A stretch of DNA of 12,182 bases from an uncultured Alistipes sp. (GTDB taxonomy: Bacteria; Bacteroidota; Bacteroidia; Bacteroidales; Rikenellaceae), in NCBI GenBank assembly GCA_900769445.1, contig CAAGGR010000044.1:1-12182 (forward strand). The letters run 5' to 3'. Shown here one piece after another: positions 1 through 7,136 of this stretch. A model generated the notes under the pieces. The model was not told the origin of the DNA and made no database searches. It saw only the letters and a list, made by a program, of their open reading frames with translations. The position numbers and the translations under genes were made by a program. Position 1 is the first letter of the stretch, and each line of letters starts with the position of its first letter.

Positions 1-104
1 AAGGGGTCAGATGCAACGCTCGGCAAAAAAAATGCGGATGGGCTGTACTTTGGCGTACTGCCCATTCGCATTTATTTTTGATAGCGGCAGCAGATGTGCC
101 CCTT
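1..104. repeat. 104-bp imperfect palindrome around the terminator
   Basis: Beyond the terminator stem, further arms pair in nearly the same register: AAGGGG at 1-6 with CCCCTT at 99-104, CGCT at 17-20 with AGCG at 83-86, and A-tract 25-28 with T-tract 75-78. The intervening bases are unpaired or bulged. This could be only an extended terminator, or a small palindromic intergenic element. The left end coincides with the window edge, so its true extent is not visible. Confidence 0.4.
25..79 (-). terminator. Strong intrinsic terminator, probably bidirectional
   Basis: A 14-bp stem pairs 30-43 with 60-73, with one G-T wobble at 37/66. After a T-T mismatch an inner 4-bp GTAC/GTAC stem (45-48 with 55-58) closes a 6-base loop. 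On the minus strand the hairpin is followed by eight T residues (32 down to 25), which fits termination of the nucleotidyltransferase gene that ends at 130. On the plus strand it is followed by TTTATTTTTG, so it could also stop transcripts arriving from the other side. The pairing is read directly from the sequence; activity is inferred. Confidence 0.85.
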
Positions 105-130
105 ATCACAAGAAATTTATCACAAGAAAT
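103..130. repeat. 14-bp perfect tandem duplication next to a stop codon
   Basis: The unit TTATCACAAGAAAT occurs at 103-116 and again, without a gap, at 117-130. The second copy supplies the last base of the nucleotidyltransferase TAA stop (complement of 130-132). On the minus strand the copies lie just downstream of the gene, between its stop and its terminator, so they would be in the 3' untranslated region. A recent slippage duplication is the simplest reading. Confidence 0.75.
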
Positions 131-1041
131 TACTCTTGCCAGAGATTACGTGGGTAAGCTCCTGCCTCTATAAGCTCTTCGATTTTCGCCATAAGCTGTG
201 GCTTATCCTCTTTGTAAGTTACACCAAACCAGTTAGATGTGGTTGGGATAACACGCATGGTTGCAGTACCATCGCTGATAACTTTATTAACCATAAGTGG
301 GATAAAGAACTCTGACTTTAGGTTATCGATATTAGCTGTAAGGAACTCCTTGAAGTATGCCTTAGAGTGGCGAAAATAGTCTGGAGTGAAGCCAAAGAGA
401 TTCATAGATACAGGGGTATTCTCAGCAAGAGGCTCATCAGCACCGCCATCGTGGAAGAGGATAGTGCCATTTACGCGCTCGATCTGTGTGCGCTCAACCA
501 TGCCTGTAAGGTTACCATTAGCATCCACAGTGCAGACACCACGCGATACTGTACCATTCTCCGATAGAGTCTTAGACACCTCGTAGCCAACCATACAATA
601 CTTACCCTCAGAGCCCTCAAGAGTGGTTAGGTAAGATGCAATAGCAGCATATGCCTCGCGACCATAGAAGTCATCGGCATTGATAACTGCAAATGGCTCG
701 TTGATAACATCGGCAGCCATCATCACAGCGTGGTTAGTACCCCAAGGCTTTACTCGCTCAGCAGGGAGCGTGAAGCCCTCAGGAAGGTAGTCCAACTCCT
801 GGAATACATACTCCACAGCAATCTTACCACCGAAACGCTCGGCGTTAAACACCTCCTTGAAGTCCGCCTCAAAAGAGTGGCGGATAACAAACACCACCTT
901 GCCGAAACCTGCACGGATAGCATCATAAACAGAGTAATCGATAATAGCCTCACCGTTAGGACCTACGCCGTCCATCTGCTTTAGTGAGCCGTAGCGCGAA
1001 CCCATGCCCGCAGCCAAAACTAAGAGTGTTGGTTTTACCAT
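130..1041 (-). CDS. Sugar-phosphate-type nucleotidyltransferase family protein
   Basis: This 303-residue protein is expected to transfer a nucleotidyl group from an NTP to a phosphorylated acceptor in the cytoplasm. The N-terminus has the Rossmann-like NTP-transferase signature LAAGMGSRYG at residues 9-18, with R16 in the GxGxR turn and K21 in the place of the usual catalytic lysine. WGTNHAV at about 100-106 and the metal-binding-type NADD at 121-124 follow. The length fits a single catalytic domain without the C-terminal left-handed helix seen in GlmU-type enzymes. Relatives are common in Bacteroidetes but the acceptor (sugar phosphate, polyol phosphate or choline phosphate) cannot be told from sequence. 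The gene stands alone: its own promoter lies upstream, a strong terminator lies downstream, and the next gene is divergent. The ATG at 1041 is supported by the immediate start of the first beta strand (KPTLLVLAAG). Confidence 0.85.
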   Translation of the reverse strand: MVKPTLLVLAAGMGSRYGSLKQMDGVGPNGEAIIDYSVYDAIRAGFGKVVFVIRHSFEADFKEVFNAERFGGKIAVEYVFQELDYLPEGFTLPAERVKPWGTNHAVMMAADVINEPFAVINADDFYGREAYAAIASYLTTLEGSEGKYCMVGYEVSKTLSENGTVSRGVCTVDANGNLTGMVERTQIERVNGTILFHDGGADEPLAENTPVSMNLFGFTPDYFRHSKAYFKEFLTANIDNLKSEFFIPLMVNKVISDGTATMRVIPTTSNWFGVTYKEDKPQLMAKIEELIEAGAYPRNLWQE

Positions 1042-1079
1042 AGTTGTATTTTGTTAATAATTATTTGCGTTTATGTGTC

Positions 1080-1094
1080 TGGGAGAGAGTCCCA
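1080..1094. other. Small hairpin in the leader of the nucleotidyltransferase gene
   Basis: TGGGA at 1080-1084 and TCCCA at 1090-1094 form a 5-bp stem around a GAGAG loop. It lies between the predicted minus-strand transcription start (near 1107) and the ATG at 1041. No T-run follows on either strand, so it is not a terminator. A role in RNA stability or translation is possible but only inferred. Confidence 0.35.
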
Positions 1095-1113
1095 AGTCTA
1101 AAATTTTGTAGCG

Positions 1114-1145
1114 CAAAGGTAAAAAAAGTTATTGGAATGTACAAA
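1114..1145 (-). promoter_or_regulatory. Bacteroidetes-type promoter of the nucleotidyltransferase gene
   Basis: On the minus strand the -7 box TACCTTTG (1121 to 1114) fits TAnnTTTG exactly. A perfect -33 TTTG (1145 to 1142) lies 20 bases upstream of it. Transcription should start near 1107, giving a leader of about 65 bases. The match in sequence and spacing is among the best in the window. Confidence 0.75.
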
Positions 1146-1158
1146 GTATATCACCAAA

Positions 1159-1190
1159 TTCGTTTATTGAATAGTTTTTCGTTATCTTTG
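1159..1190 (+). promoter_or_regulatory. Bacteroidetes-type promoter of the lytM-dxr-rseP-radA operon
   Basis: The -7 box TATCTTTG at 1183-1190 is an exact TAnnTTTG match. The -33 box is weak: TTCG at 1159-1162 has the right 20-base spacing, whereas TTG at 1167-1169 is too close. Transcription would begin around 1196, leaving a leader of only about 15 AT-rich bases before the ATG at 1211. It faces the divergent promoter; the two -33 regions are about 13 bp apart. Confidence 0.7.
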
Positions 1191-1210
1191 CGCGATATAT
1201 ATAAGAATAT

Positions 1211-2065
1211 ATGAAAGAGTTTTGGAATAGAGTAACAGATAAACGTCAATTAGTCTTTAAGGAGCGTAACGGTGATGGTATCTTCTGGAAGGTAAGCCTA
1301 TCGCCACTATCGCTATGGGCTTGCATCGTAGGTGTTGTAGCGATGATACTCTTTGTGTTGTTGCTGCTTATGGCATACACATCGATACTCGACATACTAC
1401 CTAAGTATCGCACACAGTCGGAGCGCCTCAACGAGCAACTAACCGAGCATATCATGCGCCTCGACATGATGGAGCGCAATATGAACGACATCTTGGCATA
1501 CAACGAGGCGGTGGCTACGATAATGGGAGGTAGCACACCTACCCTACACTCGACAATACTTACCGACACCATACGCTACGACAAGTCGCGCATACTGCCT
1601 ACACGCGCTGACTCGTTGCTACGCGATGCCTTAGAGAGCATCACGGGCGAGTACTCGCTATCGAATACCAAGCCATTACAATCGGAGTCAGCACGTTTTA
1701 GTTCCCCTATGCGTGGTAGTATCATCCGTAACTTCGACGCTCCAGAGTCGAGCTACGACATTGCAATTATGAGCCTTGATGGCGAGAGTTCGGTTATGAG
1801 TGTGGAGCGAGGCACAGTACTCGCAGTAGAGGAGCAGGCAGATGGCACACTCATCGTGATAATACAGCACACCGAGGGCTACATCTCGGTTTATAAGAAC
1901 TTGGGAGAGACACTCGTGCGCAAAGGTCAGAGCGTACAGAGTGGCGCTGTGATAGGCCGCATACGCACCTCGGCAGACGAGGGCATCGAGGAGAAGAATA
2001 TCCTCACCTTCGAGTTATGGCACAATGGCACAGCCATAGACCCAGAGTTATACATCCTATTCTAA
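1211..2065 (+). CDS. Degenerate LytM (M23-fold) membrane protein
   Basis: A 284-residue envelope protein. A short basic cytoplasmic segment precedes one membrane span (about 35-57), then a helical, probably coiled-coil stretch (about 64-100), then a C-terminal LytM/M23 beta-barrel domain (about 166-284) on the periplasmic side. The fold is recognisable from SPMRGSIIRNF, the SYDIA strand, GTVLAVEE, HTEGYISVY, VRKGQSVQSGAVIG and FELWHNGTAIDP. Active M23 enzymes need HxxxD plus two later histidine motifs. Here the first histidine is E179, D183 remains, the YxHL histidine is N230, and the HLH pair is I264 and T266. Catalytic peptidoglycan hydrolysis is therefore unlikely. By analogy with EnvC and NlpD it may regulate an amidase or act in division or envelope assembly; this is inference. 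It leads the operon, 4 bp ahead of dxr. Confidence 0.82.
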   Translation: MKEFWNRVTDKRQLVFKERNGDGIFWKVSLSPLSLWACIVGVVAMILFVLLLLMAYTSILDILPKYRTQSERLNEQLTEHIMRLDMMERNMNDILAYNEAVATIMGGSTPTLHSTILTDTIRYDKSRILPTRADSLLRDALESITGEYSLSNTKPLQSESARFSSPMRGSIIRNFDAPESSYDIAIMSLDGESSVMSVERGTVLAVEEQADGTLIVIIQHTEGYISVYKNLGETLVRKGQSVQSGAVIGRIRTSADEGIEEKNILTFELWHNGTAIDPELYILF

Positions 2066-2069
2066 GAGT

Positions 2070-3230
2070 ATGAGCATTGAGAGATTAAGCATATTGGGCT
2101 CCACAGGCTCTATCGGTACACAGACACTCGATATCGTACGTCGTAACCCTGAGCGTTTCCGTGTAACATCTCTTGTAGCACACAACCGCTGGCAGGAGCT
2201 TGCCCAGCAGGCACGTGAGTTTGAGGTTGAGAGTGTAGTAATAGGCGACACGCAACACTACACCGCACTAAAAGAGGCGCTCAAAGATACAACAATAGAG
2301 GTGCTTGCTGGTAGCAATGCTATTAACGACATTGCCCGCAGCTATCGTAACGACACCATCGTTAATGCCCTTGTGGGCTATGCAGGACTACACCCTACAT
2401 ACTACGCCATAGAGAGCGGTAAACGCATAGCCTTGGCAAATAAGGAGACGTTGGTTGTGGGTGGCGATATAATTATGTCGAGAGCAAAGCAGCGCGGCAT
2501 CGAAATCCTCCCTATCGACTCGGAACATTCGGCAATCATGCAGTGCTTAGAAGGGGAGAAGCGGAACAATATTCGCAACCTCATAATCACATGCAGCGGT
2601 GGCGCACTACGCAACCTTACGCGCGAGGAGCTAAAGGATGTAACGCCAGAGATGGCACTAAAGCATCCGCAGTGGTCTATGGGGGCAAAGATTACGATTG
2701 ACTCGGCAACGCTCGTAAACAAGGGTTTTGAGGTCATCGAGGCGCGATGGCTCTTCGATATCGAGCCAGAGCGTATAAAGGTAGTTATCCATCCGCAGTC
2801 TATCGTACACTCGATGGTGGAGTTCACCGATGGCTCGGTTAAGGCACAGCTCGGTAATGCCGATATGCACACACCTATCAGCTACGCGTTGCTCTATCCA
2901 GAGCGTAGTCCTGAAGCTATGGAGCAGTTCTCAATTTTGGACTACCCTACACTGACGTTTGCCGATGTTGACCGCGTAAAGTACCCTGCGTTGGATATTG
3001 CCTACGAGTGCCTAAAGCGCGGTGGAACAGCCTCTTGTACGATGAATGGCGCTAATGAGGTGGCTGTAGCATCGTTCCTTGCTAAGAGGTGCGGCTACTT
3101 GGATATTGTGGGGGCTATACGCTACGCACTTGATAACGCATCGTTTGTAGCAAACCCTACGCTTAACGACTACGACCTTGCAAACCGCGAAGCACGCGAG
3201 CTTGCAGAGCAATATATAAACCGAAAATAA
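2070..3230 (+). CDS. dxr: 1-deoxy-D-xylulose-5-phosphate reductoisomerase
   Basis: Dxr (IspC) rearranges and reduces 1-deoxy-D-xylulose 5-phosphate to 2-C-methyl-D-erythritol 4-phosphate with NADPH, the committed step of the MEP isoprenoid pathway, and is the target of fosmidomycin. The 386-residue length is normal. The NADPH-binding loop GSTGSIG is at residues 10-16. LANKETLV follows, then the metal/substrate-binding DSEHSA, and MGAKITIDSATLVNKGFEVIEA in the middle, with the flexible-loop region HPQSIVHSMVEF after it. All expected motifs are intact. The ATG lies 4 bp after the upstream stop, so translation is probably coupled, and rseP starts 15 bp downstream. The link to envelope genes fits the need for undecaprenyl carrier lipid in wall synthesis. 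Confidence 0.97.
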   Translation: MSIERLSILGSTGSIGTQTLDIVRRNPERFRVTSLVAHNRWQELAQQAREFEVESVVIGDTQHYTALKEALKDTTIEVLAGSNAINDIARSYRNDTIVNALVGYAGLHPTYYAIESGKRIALANKETLVVGGDIIMSRAKQRGIEILPIDSEHSAIMQCLEGEKRNNIRNLIITCSGGALRNLTREELKDVTPEMALKHPQWSMGAKITIDSATLVNKGFEVIEARWLFDIEPERIKVVIHPQSIVHSMVEFTDGSVKAQLGNADMHTPISYALLYPERSPEAMEQFSILDYPTLTFADVDRVKYPALDIAYECLKRGGTASCTMNGANEVAVASFLAKRCGYLDIVGAIRYALDNASFVANPTLNDYDLANREARELAEQYINRK

Positions 3231-3245
3231 TAAAACGAAATAGAT

Positions 3246-4697
3246 ATGACAGCGATTTTAATTCAGGCCGTGCAGTTCTTTGCATCACTCTCCTTGCTCG
3301 TGCTTATCCACGAGTTCGGACACTTTATCACAGCGCGCATGTTTGGTATGCGAGTAGATAAATTCTACCTCTTCTTCAACCCTTGGTTTTCGCTATGGAA
3401 ACGCAAGATAGGTAGCGTGGAGTATGGTATCGGTTGGTTGCCTTTGGGTGGCTATGTAAGCATCTACGACAACCGCGAAGAGCTATACAATAAGGAGGAG
3501 AAGCTTAGCAAACAGCTCGACGAGACAAAGAGTAGACTTAAGCGCGCAAAGAGAGCAAATAGCGCAGATGTAGCGACTCTTGAGGCGGAGGTCAACAGAC
3601 TTAAGGCCGAGATTGAGGCTACAAAGGAGGAGTATCGCACCCTTGCGCCTTCGAAGGATGAGCTACGCGGCAAGCCAGCATGGCAGCGTCTTATCGTAAT
3701 GATTGCAGGTGTGGTGATGAACGTCATCCTCGCCATTGTAATCTACTCGGGTATGCTCTACCACTGGGGCGAGAGCTACTACCACAACGACGACATGCAA
3801 TATGGTTACATCTATAACGAGGAGGCTGAGGCTCTCGGCTTTGTGGATGGCGACCGCATCTTGACCATTGACAATGAGCCTATTGAGAATATAAACACCA
3901 TCGTTGAGCGTCTGCTTATCGTAGACCACGACTTGGAGGTTAGAGTTGAGCGAGGCAGTGAGGAGGCAACCCTTACACTCCCTCTTGCCGACCTCGTTGC
4001 TATGCGTGAGCGCGGTGGTCATGTAGGTTTCTTCAAGCCTAACGCACCATTTATCGTCGAGAGCGTAGTTGCCGAGAGCGCACAGGAGGCAGGTCTTATG
4101 GCTGGCGATAAGATTATCGCTATCAACGATGTTGAGACACCAGACTATGCTACAGCACAGCCTATTATCGCAGGTTGCGCCAACACCACAACTACCGTAA
4201 CTGTAGAGCGTGAGGGAGGCGAGAGTATAAGCCTTGAGGTGCCAATCTCGGAGCAGGGCATCGGCATCACTACCACTATGATTGCACCACGCTACAAGGA
4301 GTACACCTTCTGGCAGTCTATACCTGCAGGTGTTAAACGTGCGGGCAAGGAGATTAAGTCGTACTGGGATCAGATTGTGATGATGTTCAACCCTGAGACT
4401 AAGCTCTATAAGGAGATGGGTGGCTTTATCTCCATCGGTAGCATCTTCCCTGAGGCGTGGAACTGGTACGCCTTCTGGAATATCACAGCCCTTATCTCTA
4501 TTATCTTGGCAGTGATGAACCTACTCCCTATCCCAGTGCTTGACGGTGGACACGTTCTCTTCACACTTTGGGAGATTATCACACGTCGCAAGCCTAACGA
4601 GAAACTCCTCGTGGTACTACAAAATATCGGTTTCTGGCTACTTATGGCGCTGCTTGTATACGCCAACGGTAGCGACATCCTTCGATTGTTCCAATAA
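3246..4697 (+). CDS. rseP: RseP-type site-2 intramembrane zinc metalloprotease
   Basis: Inner-membrane protease that cuts substrates such as anti-sigma factors or leftover signal peptides within the membrane. TM1 carries the zinc motif HEFGH at residues 22-26 and the third ligand lies in NLLPIPVLDGG (LDG at 432-434) near the C-terminus. GGYV at 68-71 ends the membrane-associated beta loop, KPAWQR at 143-148 leads into TM2, and two PDZ domains occupy about 183-252 and 268-340. Two further membrane spans lie near 413-428 and 460-476. The total of 483 residues is longer than the roughly 440-455 I expect for Bacteroidetes relatives. The extra length is a charged heptad-like segment at about 77-131 between GGYV and KPAWQR. 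The stop TAA overlaps the radA ATG by one base (TAATG), indicating tight coupling. The substrate is unknown. Confidence 0.95.
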   Translation: MTAILIQAVQFFASLSLLVLIHEFGHFITARMFGMRVDKFYLFFNPWFSLWKRKIGSVEYGIGWLPLGGYVSIYDNREELYNKEEKLSKQLDETKSRLKRAKRANSADVATLEAEVNRLKAEIEATKEEYRTLAPSKDELRGKPAWQRLIVMIAGVVMNVILAIVIYSGMLYHWGESYYHNDDMQYGYIYNEEAEALGFVDGDRILTIDNEPIENINTIVERLLIVDHDLEVRVERGSEEATLTLPLADLVAMRERGGHVGFFKPNAPFIVESVVAESAQEAGLMAGDKIIAINDVETPDYATAQPIIAGCANTTTTVTVEREGGESISLEVPISEQGIGITTTMIAPRYKEYTFWQSIPAGVKRAGKEIKSYWDQIVMMFNPETKLYKEMGGFISIGSIFPEAWNWYAFWNITALISIILAVMNLLPIPVLDGGHVLFTLWEIITRRKPNEKLLVVLQNIGFWLLMALLVYANGSDILRLFQ

Positions 4698-6055
4698 TGG
4701 CAAAGTCTAAGACTATATTCTTCTGTACCGAGTGCGGTAACGAGACTACAAAATGGTATGGCAAGTGCCCAGCGTGTGGTGCTTGGAGCAGTATCACCGA
4801 GCGTGTTGTATCGAAGGAGTCGAGTTCCATCGCCTCGCGCATAGCCTCGGTGCCACGCATCGAACCACAGTTGGTGCAGGATATAAGGGAGAACTCCACC
4901 ATACGCATCGACATCGGCAACAAGGAGCTTAACCGTGTACTTGGTGGCGGTCTTGTGCCTGGCTCTCTGATACTACTCGGTGGCGAGCCAGGTATCGGTA
5001 AGTCTACCCTATCGCTACAGCTCGCATTGTCGGATAACTCGCTTAAGACCCTCTACGTCTCGGGCGAGGAGTCGCCAGAGCAGATAAAGATGCGCGCCAA
5101 CCGTATAGGTATAAACAACGAGGAGTGTACGATATATGCCGAGACGCTGTTGGAGAATATCGTGGCGCAGATTGAGGAGCAGCGACCCGATGTGGTCATT
5201 ATCGACTCTATACAGACTATGTCTACCGACCTGGTGGAGTCGTCGGCAGGTAGCGTAACGCAGATTCGCGAGTGTGCAGCGACACTGCTTAAGGTGGCAA
5301 AGTCTAATGGCATAGCGATATTTATCATCGGCCATATCACCAAGGATGGCGCCATTGCGGGCCCAAAGATTTTGGAGCATATCGTGGATGTGGTGCTTCA
5401 GTTCGAGGGCGACGCCAACCATACATACCGCATCCTGCGCGGACTTAAAAACCGCTTCGGTGCCACGTTCGAGATTGGCGTATTCGAGATGTGCGACAAT
5501 GGTCTTAGGGAGGTTGAAAACCCATCAGAGATACTTCTTAGCCATTACGAGACCCCACTTGCGGGATGCTCCGTAGGTGCTGCGGTGGATGGTCTGCGCC
5601 CATACCTTATCGAGGTGCAGGCACTTGTAAGCAACGCTGCATATGGCACACCTCAGCGCTCGGCTACAGGCTTCGACCAGCGACGTATGAATATGTTGCT
5701 CGCGGTGTTGGAGAAGCGTATCGGTATGAAGATGTATCAGAAGGATGTATTCCTCAACTTCGCTGGAGGCTTCAAGATTGCAGATACGGGTCTCGACCTT
5801 GCTGTGGTCTCGGCTATCATCAGCTCCTACTACGACCGCCCTCTTATGGAGGGGGTATGCTGTGCGGGCGAGATAGGACTTTCGGGAGAGGTGCGCCCAG
5901 CACCACGCACCGAGCAACGCATTGCTGAGGCTGCACGACTCGGCTTCAAGCGCATAGTCGTTTCATCGTTTATCCAAAAGAAGATTAAACCTGTCAAAGG
6001 TATCGAGGTAGTCTATATCTCAAGCATCGAGCAGCTACCTAAGGCGCTGTTTTAA
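4697..6055 (+). CDS. radA: DNA repair protein RadA (Sms)
   Basis: RadA is a RecA-like ATPase and branch-migration helicase that processes recombination intermediates. The 452-residue protein shows the full architecture: a C4 zinc finger (C10, C13, C24, C27), Walker A GEPGIGKST at 96-104, the Walker B strand VVIID ending at 170, the RadA-specific KNRFG motif at 251-255, and a Lon-like C-terminal domain from about 280 on. No key residue is missing. Its ATG shares one base with the rseP stop, so it is translated from the same message. It has no membrane or envelope feature, so its presence in this operon reflects co-regulation or history rather than an obvious shared pathway. Confidence 0.97.
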   Translation: MAKSKTIFFCTECGNETTKWYGKCPACGAWSSITERVVSKESSSIASRIASVPRIEPQLVQDIRENSTIRIDIGNKELNRVLGGGLVPGSLILLGGEPGIGKSTLSLQLALSDNSLKTLYVSGEESPEQIKMRANRIGINNEECTIYAETLLENIVAQIEEQRPDVVIIDSIQTMSTDLVESSAGSVTQIRECAATLLKVAKSNGIAIFIIGHITKDGAIAGPKILEHIVDVVLQFEGDANHTYRILRGLKNRFGATFEIGVFEMCDNGLREVENPSEILLSHYETPLAGCSVGAAVDGLRPYLIEVQALVSNAAYGTPQRSATGFDQRRMNMLLAVLEKRIGMKMYQKDVFLNFAGGFKIADTGLDLAVVSAIISSYYDRPLMEGVCCAGEIGLSGEVRPAPRTEQRIAEAARLGFKRIVVSSFIQKKIKPVKGIEVVYISSIEQLPKALF

Positions 6056-6158
6056 GTCGTAGCTGACAGATGTATTTTGAGGCGTAATCGACGTGGGTGT
6101 AATGGTATAGATTTTGCTTTTCGTTAGCAAAGTAACCAAGCAAAACCTGCGTATGACG

Positions 6159-6485
6159 ATGAAAACTTCCGACTTTGACAATATCATTTCTGCCAGCGAC
6201 AGGCTGATACTCATAGACTTTTACGCCACTTGGTGCGGGGCATGCAAGGCGATAGACCCAACGCTCGACCGCGTGGCATTGGCCCTAAATGACATCGTTA
6301 CGATGCTACGCATAGATACCGTATCGAACAGCAACCGCGAGATTGTGGAGCGATACAACATCGTATCTGTTCCTACACTGATACTATTTCGTCAGGGCGA
6401 GGCACTATGGCGCAATAGCGGCATCATAGCATACGACAAGCTATGCAACACCATACGACGCCACAATATCAACTTTTATAGATAG
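6159..6485 (+). CDS. Small thioredoxin with CGAC active site
   Basis: A 108-residue cytoplasmic-type thioredoxin, length typical of the family. The redox motif is WCGAC (25-29) after the strand LILIDFYAT, and the cis-proline before the substrate groove is P72 in SVPTLILF. Alanine replaces the usual proline between the cysteines, which in this family commonly shifts the redox potential. No signal peptide is visible. I chose the ATG at 6159 because MKTSDFDNII matches the usual N-terminus; an ATG at 6153 or a TTG at 6114 would add residues with no family support. It follows radA by 103 bp with no convincing promoter between them, so it may be the last gene of that operon. It ends 4 bp from a convergent gene. 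Confidence 0.88.
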   Translation: MKTSDFDNIISASDRLILIDFYATWCGACKAIDPTLDRVALALNDIVTMLRIDTVSNSNREIVERYNIVSVPTLILFRQGEALWRNSGIIAYDKLCNTIRRHNINFYR

Positions 6486-6489
6486 GGGG

Positions 6490-7134
6490 TTATAGGTAAG
6501 TTAATCTCCACTCAAGTTCCTCCTCCACTCTGCGCTTCGTTGCCGAGTCGGCGAGGTTAGAGAGGAGCGTTGGGATGCCCACCTTGACAGACTTATCGCG
6601 TGATGCGATATAGCAGACCAGTGCCACAACACCCTGAGCGATATACTCCGACTCGGGGTTAGCCTTTATAGCATTCTCGATAGCGATATACGCCACCTCC
6701 GACATAGTGCGCTCATTACGCGATGCCGCCATAAGGGCTGCGTAGGCAACCATCTCGTTGCTCTCGGTAGTCCAAATACCCATCAACGAGTTGATATCAT
6801 ATATCTTCGAAAGCAGAGCAAATGCCAACTCCTCGGCAAGCTCCGCGTTAGTGATACCACGCGACCAGAATGGAAACTCGTGGGTATCGACCATCTTAGG
6901 GTCGGCGATATGGCAGGCGCAAAGCTTCAACTCGCGCACCTGCTGCTGGTAGAGATACTTAGCATAGTTATAGTCCATATCCTCGCCCGCAGCTATCTCG
7001 CGCAACGTAGCGATAGAGACACCATAGTTAAGACCATACTGCTGTCCGTGTGTCGCCATACTCTCCGACACAGCACCATTCATCTGCTTACGCACCTTGC
7101 CAAGCAAGGCTATCATACGCTGTGTATTGTCCAT
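6490..7134 (-). CDS. AlkD-like DNA alkylation repair family protein
   Basis: A 214-residue, mostly helical protein that resembles the DNA_alkylation (AlkD-like, HEAT-repeat) family. AlkD enzymes excise alkylated bases without flipping them out of the helix. The supporting pattern is an N-terminal MNGAVSESM segment, then NYGVSIATLREIA (36-48), VRELKLCACHIADP (66-79), and repeated helical hairpins to the C-terminus, including the WTTESNEMVAYAALMAA segment at 121-137. Divergent members in Bacteroidetes are not biochemically characterised, so glycosylase activity is not certain. Its ATG lies 2 bp after the stop of the upstream DUF4831 gene, so the two form one transcription unit. It is convergent with the thioredoxin gene with no visible terminator. 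Confidence 0.75.
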   Translation of the reverse strand: MDNTQRMIALLGKVRKQMNGAVSESMATHGQQYGLNYGVSIATLREIAAGEDMDYNYAKYLYQQQVRELKLCACHIADPKMVDTHEFPFWSRGITNAELAEELAFALLSKIYDINSLMGIWTTESNEMVAYAALMAASRNERTMSEVAYIAIENAIKANPESEYIAQGVVALVCYIASRDKSVKVGIPTLLSNLADSATKRRVEEELEWRLTYL

Positions 7135-7136
7135 AG

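Noticed and set aside
94..984. Several open frames on the plus strand inside the nucleotidyltransferase gene
   Set aside because: They are antisense shadows with no recognisable domain or start context, while the minus-strand gene has full family motifs, a promoter and a terminator.
2402..2872. A 156-codon open frame antisense to dxr
   Set aside because: It encodes a low-complexity, serine-rich product opposite a fully conserved gene and has no promoter-like sequence.
5525..5928. Two roughly 120-130-codon frames overlapping radA on either strand
   Set aside because: Both lie in the conserved Lon-like part of RadA, and their composition (rich in R, C, Y) is typical of out-of-frame translation.
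6108..6116. Possible promoter TAGATTTTG before the thioredoxin gene
   Set aside because: It has three bases and not two between TA and TTTG, and the nearest upstream TTTG (6076-6079) is 28 bases away, too far for a -33 box.
6114..6158. TTG start at 6114 that would lengthen the thioredoxin by 15 residues
   Set aside because: The added residues do not match any thioredoxin N-terminus or signal peptide, and ATG codons at 6153 and 6159 are better placed.
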